From NCBI GenBank assembly GCA_020630735.1, contig JAHDIP010000010.1, positions 1 to 56,629 of the forward strand: DNA of 56,629 nt, in the 5' to 3' direction. How positions within the stretch are numbered: position 1 is the stretch's first letter; every line of letters starts with the position of its first letter. Below the pieces are notes generated by a model that saw only the letters and a program-made list of their open reading frames with translations, searched no databases and was not told the DNA's origin. The DNA comes from Saprospiraceae bacterium (lineage in GTDB: Bacteria; Bacteroidota; Bacteroidia; Chitinophagales; Saprospiraceae). A program made the position numbers and the translations under genes. Positions 7,811 to 15,048 of the stretch are shown here, one piece after another.

Positions 7811-8824
7811 ATGAAAGTACGATTATTATCAATTATGCTGCTTTTAACAGCATTTGTAACACAAATAAATGCACAAACTACAATAGAACGAACGAGTTGT
7901 AGCTCGCTAAAAGTAGAATTTTTATCAACATCATATTGTGTAAACTGCTTTGATTGTAGTTCTGTATTTGCACCTATTTCTCTTGTACCAGAAATTGAAC
8001 TATTTAGAAATGGAAATTTTTATCAAAGAAAAACGGGAACAACAGCAAGCTTCAGTAGTTTGCCAAGTGGGAGTTATACCGCAAGGGCTCGTTATCCTAT
8101 AGCCAATACTCCTTTAACACAATGTGTTAGAGTTGATCTTGCAGTAATGGGACTAATAGGAACAATGGTAAGTGGAAGTTATACAGAACCAGTTGTTATA
8201 GGTCCTCCTGTAGTAGATGCATTTCTTATAGACTTTGATGGAGAACATTATAATAATGTCTTTTGTTCGGGCTATATAAGTGATGATATTTATTTGGTGG
8301 GTAATAATACAACAGGAGAAGATCGCTATTTTATAAGTATTACTGGCGATTATGGTACGCATACAGCTTGGAATGGAAAATGGTTTCAAGGAGAGATAGG
8401 AGTAGTAGAGTTAAGGAATGAAGTATGGAGAGTAAATCATCCGAGTTGGAACTTTTGGCCAGGTGAATATACTGTTTATATTTATGCAAGACAAAATGGT
8501 TGTTCTTTTTGGGATGATCAAGAAATTACTTTTACTGTAGTAAATGATGGAAGTTGTAGACTAGCAAATGAAGAAGAAAAAGTAGACGTGATAGTGTCTC
8601 CCAATCCTACTTCAGAAGAGATTCGTTTAAATAACTTGAGCGTTTCTTTTGATGAAAATATTCCATATACAATTCATGACCTTTCGGGTAAACAAGTACT
8701 TAGTGGTTCATTATTATCTCCTACTGAACCTATTCAGGTAAGCGATTTACCAAACGGAATGTACTTTGTAAAAGTAGCAACGGAAGACAAATTGATTACG
8801 AAGAAGTTTATGGTTACAAAATAG
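7811..8824 (+). CDS. T9SS type A sorting domain protein, Cys-rich
   Basis: Exported protein of unknown function, 337 residues. A signal peptide (MKVRLLSIMLL... INAQ, about 22 residues) is followed by a Cys-rich N-terminal segment with CSSLKVEF and CVNCFDCSS. The middle is beta-rich and resembles Ig-like domains (LVPEIELFRNGNFYQRK, SGSYTARARYP). The last 80 residues are a typical type IX sorting domain: SPNPTSEEIRLNN, IHDLSGKQVL, LPNGMYFVKV and KKFMVTK. It should be carried across the outer membrane by the T9SS, with cleavage of the sorting domain and anchoring or release at the surface. It is the first gene divergent from the sigma factor and has its own terminator hairpin downstream. Confidence 0.85.
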   Translation: MKVRLLSIMLLLTAFVTQINAQTTIERTSCSSLKVEFLSTSYCVNCFDCSSVFAPISLVPEIELFRNGNFYQRKTGTTASFSSLPSGSYTARARYPIANTPLTQCVRVDLAVMGLIGTMVSGSYTEPVVIGPPVVDAFLIDFDGEHYNNVFCSGYISDDIYLVGNNTTGEDRYFISITGDYGTHTAWNGKWFQGEIGVVELRNEVWRVNHPSWNFWPGEYTVYIYARQNGCSFWDDQEITFTVVNDGSCRLANEEEKVDVIVSPNPTSEEIRLNNLSVSFDENIPYTIHDLSGKQVLSGSLLSPTEPIQVSDLPNGMYFVKVATEDKLITKKFMVTK

Positions 8825-8840
8825 ACTATTGATGTCCAAT

Positions 8841-8890
8841 AATTTCGAAGTTAAAAGATGTAAATTCAAACAACTTCTAACTTCGGAATT
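8841..8890 (+). terminator. Terminator-like hairpin
   Basis: Arms AATTTCGAAGTTAAAAG (8841-8857) and CTTCTAACTTCGGAATT (8874-8890) pair over 17 positions with two G-U type mismatches, and the right arm is followed by CTTTT. It separates the first T9SS gene from the M43 protease gene. Confidence 0.6.
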
Positions 8891-8908
8891 CTTTTAAATG
8901 TTATCTTT

Positions 8909-10132
8909 ATGAAAAGGATACTTCTTTTTTGGTTTCTTTTATTATCGACCCTTTTAGGTAAAAGCCAACCCTGTGGTTTTGATTTAATACAAACAGATCG
9001 TCATTTTTATTCAACTATAGAACAGAATGAAAATGTCGTAAAAGAATGGAAACAGAATAATTCTTTACACTTGCAAAGCAGAAGTGCTATCGTCATTCCA
9101 GTCGTATTTCACATTGTGTGGCACGAAGAAGAAGAAAACATTACAGATCAACAAATTCAGTCGCAAATAGATATTCTTAATAGAGATTATAATCTTGATA
9201 ACATAGAGTTGTCCTCTATCGCTGATGAGTATGCAGAAATGGCTGCTACTATAAATATATCTTTTTGTATAGCTAGTAAATTTGATGGTACGAATATCGT
9301 AAAAGGAATTAGTCGAAAGCATATAGATCGAGAGTCCATAGGGGCATTTAATAATTTATATGTTTCAGATAGAGGCGGAGACGATGCTTGGGATACCCAA
9401 AAATATCTGAATATATGGGTTTGTAAATTGCCAAGCGGATTATTAGGATTTGCTACAATGCCCAATTCTGTTGAGCCTTACAAAGATGGAATTGTAATGG
9501 ACTACAGAAATATAGGAAGTATAGGGACTGCAACCGAAAACGCTCCTTATCACTTAGGGCGTACATTGACACATGAAGTAGGACACTACTTAAATTTATT
9601 GCATCCTTGGGGAAAACAGGAAGGAGAATGTGAAGAAGATGATCTTGTTGAGGATACGCCAGCTCAAGCTTTTGCTAACCTAGGTTGTAATAGAAATACA
9701 GATTCTTGTAATTCGAGTGATAATCATTTGAACTTTATGGGATATGCTGATGACGCATGTATGGCTCTTTTTACAGAAGGTCAGAAGGCTAGAATGATAG
9801 AATGTTTACTTGCATTGAGACCCCAATTGAGATCAAGTGAAAACTGTAGTAACTGTATTCATCAGCCTGATCTAGAATACTCAAAAGTATCTGTTTTTCC
9901 TAATCCGGCAAAAACATCGTTTTCTGTTTTTATAGAAAATGAACTAGAAAATGATCCCTTATTCCAAATAGAATTATATGATCCGTTAGGAAAAAAAATA
10001 ATAGAAAAACAAGAGATTAAGACGAATTCTTTTCATACTTTTGATTTTCCACAGCATATACCTTCTGGTATTTATTTTTTGTTAGTTAAAAGCAAAGACG
10101 TAAGCATTATAAAAAAAATCACAAAAACCTAA
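8909..10132 (+). CDS. M43 family zinc metalloprotease with T9SS domain
   Basis: Secreted metzincin protease of the pappalysin/cytophagalysin group, 407 residues. The signal peptide covers about 19 residues. The catalytic zinc site HEVGHYLNLLH begins at about residue 221, with His221, His225 and His231 as ligands and Glu222 as catalytic base. The downstream FMGYADDACM carries the Met-turn. The upstream VIPVVFHIVWH and WKYLNIWVCKLP-type strands are typical of the family. Four or more Cys near DSCNSSDN and ENCSNC may form disulfides. Residues about 330-407 are the T9SS sorting domain (SVFPNPAKTSFSVF, LYDPLGKKII, SGIYFLLVK, IIKKITKT). It probably degrades proteins outside the cell. The neighbouring trypsin-like gene makes this a two-protease cassette. 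Confidence 0.93.
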   Translation: MKRILLFWFLLLSTLLGKSQPCGFDLIQTDRHFYSTIEQNENVVKEWKQNNSLHLQSRSAIVIPVVFHIVWHEEEENITDQQIQSQIDILNRDYNLDNIELSSIADEYAEMAATINISFCIASKFDGTNIVKGISRKHIDRESIGAFNNLYVSDRGGDDAWDTQKYLNIWVCKLPSGLLGFATMPNSVEPYKDGIVMDYRNIGSIGTATENAPYHLGRTLTHEVGHYLNLLHPWGKQEGECEEDDLVEDTPAQAFANLGCNRNTDSCNSSDNHLNFMGYADDACMALFTEGQKARMIECLLALRPQLRSSENCSNCIHQPDLEYSKVSVFPNPAKTSFSVFIENELENDPLFQIELYDPLGKKIIEKQEIKTNSFHTFDFPQHIPSGIYFLLVKSKDVSIIKKITKT

Positions 10133-10142
10133 ATCTTCGAAT

Positions 10143-10193
10143 AAGTAAGTGCTTGGTCAAAAAAGTAACTTATTTCTGTCCAAGCACTTACTT
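10143..10193 (+). terminator. Long hairpin after M43 gene, probable terminator
   Basis: Perfect 14-bp arms AAGTAAGTGCTTGG (10143-10156) and CCAAGCACTTACTT (10180-10193) around a 23-base loop, 11 bases after the stop. The arm sequence recurs in reverse orientation near 43030-43046, so this may be part of a dispersed intergenic repeat. Confidence 0.6.
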
Positions 10194-10670
10194 AAATATA
10201 CTTTAGGAGAAAATTAACTAGAAGAAAAGTATGTTTTTATAGCGGATTAAACGACTTTTTTATAAATAAGTAACGAATAAAAAATAAGTCTGCCATTTGG
10301 AGATAGAGATTTTGTCGAAAGCCAAGGCAAAAAACGTAGACGATGCAGGGCATCGACGAGGCTTTTTAACGCAAGCTTACGATAAAAGATTATCGGTGAA
10401 ATGATGGAGTTATTCTTTAGTCGTTACTAAAATGAGAAAAGTGTTTTATGTTTTTTAAATCAAGTGTCTTCTAAGTAATACCCATTTATTCGTCAAGAAA
10501 ATTTAGAAGATAGGTAGTTTTCAGTCGCATCAAAATAATATTAAAATTAGTTAGGAATGGTAGATAGCATAGTTGTCTAGCAAAGCTTTCCTATTTACAA
10601 AAAGAGTCTTTGTAAAAGACTTTTATAGAAATAAACCATAAATATTTTAGAAACTAAATACAATTTAATT
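10194..10670. other. Structured intergenic region
   Basis: No credible ORF. It holds several small hairpins: CGATGC/GCATCG (10341-10346 and 10350-10355) nested in AAAGCC/GGCTTT (10318-10323 and 10360-10365), CGATAA/TTATCG (10380-10385 and 10390-10395), and an AAAGAGTCTTT/AAAAGACTTTT pair at about 10600-10624. The promoter of the fibre protein gene should be in the last 100 bases. Confidence 0.45.
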
Positions 10671-11759
10671 ATGAAACGATTTACTTTTTTATTCGCAATG
10701 CTATTTTTTGCATCGTTTACAATAAACGCTCAGACAACTTACGGAACTGGCGCAGGTACTCAAGGAGGATGGAGTGGTACGTATTTTGGCTATGAAGCAG
10801 GAAGCGTTAACACTGGTATTAGTAATGTTTTTATTGGTGGTAAAGCAGGTAGAGATAATACAACAGGACAATGGAATACCTTTTTAGGAGGTCTTGCTGG
10901 ATTACTAAATACTACAGGAGAATTTAATACTTTTCTTGGTAGTAATGCTGGTAGAAATACTACTGAAGGGAGCCATAATTCTATGATAGGTGTTAATGCA
11001 GGGTTGAACAATAAAACAGGGGGACACAATGTACTTATAGGTGTCAATGCTGGTCGACTGAATACTGACGGAAGTAGAAATTTAGCAATAGGTACAAACA
11101 CTGGTTATAGTAATACTTTGGGTAATGATAATATCTTTTTAGGGTACAATTCAGGTCGACTGAACGACAAAGGGAATAATAATACCTTCTTAGGAGTCAA
11201 TGCTGGTTATTCTAATAAAGAAGGAGATTACAATACCTATCTTGGTTCTTTTGCAGGCTATGATGCAGTAGGAGGTAATAATGTATTTATTGGTTCTTAT
11301 GCAGGGAGATATGAGTCAGGTAGCAATAAATTGTATATCGATAATAGTAGTACATCTTCACCTCTCTTATATGGTGATTTTAATACCAACCAATTAGCAG
11401 TAAATGGTCAATTAAAAATTGGTGATGTAACGTACAATAGTAATTATAAACTCTTTGTGGAGAAAGGTATCCTTACCGAAAAATTGAAAGTTGCTACTAG
11501 TGGAACTACTAACTGGGCAGACTATGTTTTCGAAGAAGATTACGATCTAAATAGTCTAGAAGAAGTTGAAGCTCATATCAAAGAAAAGAAACACTTACCT
11601 AATGTACCATCAGCAGCAGAAGTGAATGAAGAAGGTGTGGATATGGTAGAAATGGATGCTACACTATTGCGCCAAATTGAGGAGCTTTGGTTACATATGA
11701 TTGACTTGAAGAAAGAGAATGAAGAATTGAAGAAGGAAATTGAAAAAATGAAAAACTAA
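10671..11759 (+). CDS. Exported repeat and coiled-coil fibre-like protein
   Basis: Protein of 362 residues with a signal peptide (about 21 residues, ending INAQ). Residues about 30-225 are roughly ten tandem repeats of about 20 residues built on NTFLGxxAGxxNTTGxxN, for example NTFLGGLAGLLNTTGEF and NTFLGSNAGRNTTEGSH. Such repeats are like the head repeats of trimeric autotransporter adhesins. A short beta segment (NQLAVNGQLKIG) follows, then the tail DYVFEEDYDLNSLEEVEAHIKEKKHLP common in Bacteroidota fibre proteins, and a coiled coil to the C-terminus (LKKENEELKKEIEKM). There is no type IX sorting domain, unlike its neighbours. It is probably a surface or extracellular trimer; trimerisation and export route are inferred. 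Confidence 0.82.
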   Translation: MKRFTFLFAMLFFASFTINAQTTYGTGAGTQGGWSGTYFGYEAGSVNTGISNVFIGGKAGRDNTTGQWNTFLGGLAGLLNTTGEFNTFLGSNAGRNTTEGSHNSMIGVNAGLNNKTGGHNVLIGVNAGRLNTDGSRNLAIGTNTGYSNTLGNDNIFLGYNSGRLNDKGNNNTFLGVNAGYSNKEGDYNTYLGSFAGYDAVGGNNVFIGSYAGRYESGSNKLYIDNSSTSSPLLYGDFNTNQLAVNGQLKIGDVTYNSNYKLFVEKGILTEKLKVATSGTTNWADYVFEEDYDLNSLEEVEAHIKEKKHLPNVPSAAEVNEEGVDMVEMDATLLRQIEELWLHMIDLKKENEELKKEIEKMKN

Positions 11760-11771
11760 AGCAATAACAGT

Positions 11772-13472
11772 ATGAAAATTAAAATATATCATAGCATACT
11801 ATTTCTATTCATCTTTACTGCAGTAAACCTTTTCGGACAAGATGGAGGTCCTTTAAAAGTGGGAGAAGAGATACTCATAAAGTATGAATCTCCACATCCT
11901 TATAAAAGTGGCGATGATGATAAAAATGAAATAGTATGGCAGCAAGAAATAACCCATAAGAATGCATCCTATATTGCTATTCATTTTAGCAAAGTAGCGC
12001 TTTCGGAAGGCGATTTTATATTACTTAGGTCTCCCGATAATTCTAGATCATGGAAATATTCTGATTCTGATAAAAAAGAATTTTGGAGTATTCCTATACA
12101 TGGCGAAAAAGCGATAATAGAAATTCATAGTACAAATAAAGTAGGAAGTTTTGGATACACTATTGATAAAATTGCACGAGGATACACTCAAAAAGAAATG
12201 GAATTAGAAACAGAAGCAGCTATTTGTGGAGAAGATGATTCTGAAAATGCAGTTTGCTATATCAATTCAGAACCTGAACCTTATTACAGATCAAGAGCCG
12301 TTGCTCGATTACTTATAAACGGTGTAGGCGCTTGTACTGGATGGTTAATCGGAAGTGATGGTCATATAATGACAAACAATCACTGTGTAGGCAGTCAAAA
12401 TAGTGCAAGTAATGTAACAGTAGAATTTATGGCTGAAGGTAGCGAGTGTGACTCTCCATGCCAAACGTGGTTTGGCTGTCCAGGAACTATAGAAGCAACT
12501 TCTACAACATTAATTCAGACAGATGGGTTTTTAGATTATTCATTATTGCAGCTACCTACTAACGTTTCAGATACCTATGGGTTTTTACAAGTAAGAGAGA
12601 CAGGTCCTATTCTCAATGAACGCATTTATATACCACAGCATCCGCAAGCTTGGGGGAAAAGAGTTGCCTTATATTCAGATAGTGATCCAGATGGTTTTCC
12701 AGTTATTACCACTTTATCAGCGCCTCGTTGTACAGGGGCAGGAATTGGAGATATAGGCTACTTGGCAGATACACGACAAGGATCTTCTGGCTCTCCTGTA
12801 ATTAGCTATAATGACAATTGTGTTGTAGCGCTTCACCATTGTGCCAATTGTCCAAATAGAGGTGTTTCTTTGGGAGAAATAATAAATGATTTAGGAGATA
12901 ATGTGCCTACAGATGCGATAAGAACTTCTTGCGAAGATCAGTTAACTCTTTCATCAACTTATTCTGATGAAGTAGATTATGAAGAAGCAAACGATTGGAT
13001 TCAATCTACTGCTACCATTAATGATGGATCATACATTATTTACGATGCAGGAAATTCCATATGTTTGAATCCTGATTTTAATGTAGAGAATGGCTCAGTG
13101 TTTTTAGCACACATAGATGGTTGTCATTATTATTCTCCCGAAAACGCACCACCTATTCAAGAAAAAAATCTAAAACATTTAGAAGAACAAATAATAGAAA
13201 CAAAAGGAGAGCTAGTAGCAATTAGAAACTACCCAAATCCTTTTTCGAAACGAACTACATTTGAATTTGAATTACAAGAACAAAACAAAGTACGATTGGC
13301 AATATATGATGTGACAGGAAAGTCAATCGCAATATTGATTGACAATAAAGCTATGGAAAAAGGTTTTCATACAATCGACTTTGATGCTGAACATATTCCT
13401 GATGGAATATACTTTTACCAATTATCAACAGAACAAGAAAGCATTACCCAAAAGATGGTTCTGAAACGATAA
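11772..13472 (+). CDS. Trypsin-like serine protease with T9SS domain
   Basis: Secreted S1-type endopeptidase, 566 residues, 12 bases after the fibre gene. The signal peptide covers about 23 residues. The catalytic triad is His204 (TNNHCVG), Asp255 (LDYSLLQL) and Ser339 (GSSGSPV). The fold and the Cys pattern (ACTGW, NNHC, ECDSPCQTWFGC) resemble the lysyl-endopeptidase group of bacterial trypsins. Residues about 415-450 carry a beta segment ending ENGSVFLAHIDGC that is common before the sorting domain in this phylum. The last 80 residues are a T9SS domain (RNYPNPFSKRTTFEF, IYDVTGKSI, PDGIYFYQL, TQKMVLKR). Predicted to hydrolyse extracellular proteins; the P1 specificity is not decided here. 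Confidence 0.92.
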   Translation: MKIKIYHSILFLFIFTAVNLFGQDGGPLKVGEEILIKYESPHPYKSGDDDKNEIVWQQEITHKNASYIAIHFSKVALSEGDFILLRSPDNSRSWKYSDSDKKEFWSIPIHGEKAIIEIHSTNKVGSFGYTIDKIARGYTQKEMELETEAAICGEDDSENAVCYINSEPEPYYRSRAVARLLINGVGACTGWLIGSDGHIMTNNHCVGSQNSASNVTVEFMAEGSECDSPCQTWFGCPGTIEATSTTLIQTDGFLDYSLLQLPTNVSDTYGFLQVRETGPILNERIYIPQHPQAWGKRVALYSDSDPDGFPVITTLSAPRCTGAGIGDIGYLADTRQGSSGSPVISYNDNCVVALHHCANCPNRGVSLGEIINDLGDNVPTDAIRTSCEDQLTLSSTYSDEVDYEEANDWIQSTATINDGSYIIYDAGNSICLNPDFNVENGSVFLAHIDGCHYYSPENAPPIQEKNLKHLEEQIIETKGELVAIRNYPNPFSKRTTFEFELQEQNKVRLAIYDVTGKSIAILIDNKAMEKGFHTIDFDAEHIPDGIYFYQLSTEQESITQKMVLKR

Positions 13473-13488
13473 TATAAAAAAAAATACA

Positions 13489-13518
13489 GCCTTCCAGGTC
13501 GACCAGGACTTGGAAGGC
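13489..13518 (+). terminator. Terminator hairpin after trypsin-like protease
   Basis: GCCTTCCA (13489-13496) pairs with TGGAAGGC (13511-13518), extended by imperfect GGTC/GGAC pairing in the loop. An A-tract precedes the left arm, giving a U-tract for transcription from the other strand. Confidence 0.55.
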
Positions 13519-13587
13519 ATTCGTATTAGATCTATGGTAAGATAGATTCTTATACTAAATTTAAAATTAGCGTAAAAATCTAAAAAA

Positions 13588-14994
13588 ATGAAGAAAATAA
13601 ATATATTTTACATTTTGTTAACTATTGCGTTTTTTACTAATGCAATGGTTACAAAAGCTCAGGTGGCGGGTATAACACAACTATCACTCGTTAGCTATGA
13701 TAGTGCTACCCCGACCCCCAATATAATAGATACAGATGTGATTGGAGATGGCTCAACTCCTATCCAGAGTTATGAATATTATGCAGACCCTCTTGTCATA
13801 GAAAGTAATGGGATAATGAAAACAGATATTTTTTATGAAGCCCCATCACCTGGCCAAACGGTTTACTTAAGAATATGGTTAGATGCCAATGGTAATGGTG
13901 TATTTGAAGCAAGTGAAATACTGATATCTACTAGCAGTTCTACTGGCGTTTTTTTCCCATCACCCAATATACCTGTTTTAGCACCTGATGTTGAATTAAT
14001 GACAATGCAGTTTATAATGTATGATGATAGTAATTACACTAATGAGATTTCTAATATCCTGTTGAGTGTAGTAGAGTTTGGCGATCCACCTCCTTTAATT
14101 ATACATACGAGTGGTAAAGAAGGTATAGTTACATTTGAAGAAGAGGAAGAGTATCTTTATTGTCTACCAATTGATGATCGAATAGTTTTTCTTGTTAAAT
14201 ATGAATTTTTAGGAAATTATAATATTGAAAGAATAGAACTAAACGGTAATGAAGTAGAAGTAGATGACTATACAAGAATTTCTATTGCAGTTGGAGAAAA
14301 TGAACATCCTCGAGATAGATTTATAATTGATATTGATCCGTCTCAACTTAGTAATATAAATAGATTAGATTGCATAGCTTCTAATGGCGGAACAGAACAT
14401 TATAAAGGGATTTATTTTACTCTAGGTTGTTGTCCTACAAATACGGCAACATATAATGAATATAATCCACCATTTTATCATACTGGTGCTTCAGATAGAA
14501 TAAGCTTAGGAACTCCTCTAGGAGCTCCAGAAGATGGAGGTCTGTTACAAATACAAACAAATGAAGAATATTCTTTCCAAGCAGTAAATGAAATTGAGTT
14601 TCATCCTGGGGTTGAAATAGAGGGCGATGAAATGGAAGATGATGGTTTCCTTTTTGCTTATATTCATCCTTGTGTTGATGTTCAGGGAAATAACTCTCGG
14701 GTACAGGATACAAATGATCAAAAAACTTTTGATCATTTATCTAGTCTGTATAAAGTATCGCCAAATCCTTTTTCAGATCAAGTTACCATTAGTTACTCTT
14801 TATTAGAAAAAGATGTAGTTAACTTGAATTTATATAATGTCAATGGACAGATGATTAAACAATTAGTGGTCGACAAATATCAAGTTGATTTCAATGAAGT
14901 TCAATTAGATACCTCTACCTTGCCACAAGGAACGTATTTCATGAAGCTTCAATTAGGACAATCTATTTATACCAAAAAAATAGTTAAATTGTAA
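13588..14994 (+). CDS. T9SS type A sorting domain surface protein
   Basis: Exported protein of 468 residues with no enzyme motif. The signal peptide covers about 25 residues (ending TKAQ). The first half has a beta-rich GEVAL-like region (TVYLRIWLDANGNGVFEASE) similar to domains of secreted Bacteroidota proteins. Later a segment ends HPGVEIEGDEMEDDGFLFAYIHPC, homologous to the ENGSVFLAHIDGC segment of the upstream protease, so the two share a module. The C-terminal 80 residues are a sorting domain (KVSPNPFSDQVTISY, NLYNVNGQMI, LPQGTYFMKL, TKKIVKL). It is followed immediately by the long palindrome that touches the CHAT gene. Its role, perhaps adhesion, is unknown. Confidence 0.83.
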   Translation: MKKINIFYILLTIAFFTNAMVTKAQVAGITQLSLVSYDSATPTPNIIDTDVIGDGSTPIQSYEYYADPLVIESNGIMKTDIFYEAPSPGQTVYLRIWLDANGNGVFEASEILISTSSSTGVFFPSPNIPVLAPDVELMTMQFIMYDDSNYTNEISNILLSVVEFGDPPPLIIHTSGKEGIVTFEEEEEYLYCLPIDDRIVFLVKYEFLGNYNIERIELNGNEVEVDDYTRISIAVGENEHPRDRFIIDIDPSQLSNINRLDCIASNGGTEHYKGIYFTLGCCPTNTATYNEYNPPFYHTGASDRISLGTPLGAPEDGGLLQIQTNEEYSFQAVNEIEFHPGVEIEGDEMEDDGFLFAYIHPCVDVQGNNSRVQDTNDQKTFDHLSSLYKVSPNPFSDQVTISYSLLEKDVVNLNLYNVNGQMIKQLVVDKYQVDFNEVQLDTSTLPQGTYFMKLQLGQSIYTKKIVKL

Positions 14995-14999
14995 TTGTT

Positions 15000-15048
15000 T
15001 GCATTAATCTCAGTACATTGTGATTCACAATGTACTGAGATTAATGCA
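15000..15048 (+). terminator. Near-perfect 49-bp palindrome at CHAT start codon
   Basis: Arms 15000-15023 and 15025-15048 are fully complementary over 24 bases around a single central T. The last base of the right arm is the A of the CHAT gene ATG. As RNA it would form a very stable hairpin ending the upstream transcript, and it would sequester the ribosome-entry region of the CHAT gene. It can serve as terminator, translation block or protein-binding palindrome; the sequence alone does not decide. Confidence 0.75.

Noticed and set aside
10790-11101. Antisense frame in the fibre gene, and the tandem 60-base units read as a CRISPR-like array
   Set aside because: The period comes from the ~20-residue protein repeat; units differ and there are no spacers. 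The antisense frame is a shadow of that repeat.
10671-11759. Phage tail fibre or S74 autoproteolytic chaperone domain
   Set aside because: No phage genes nearby and no recognisable S74 catalytic Ser-Lys region in the short coiled-coil tail.
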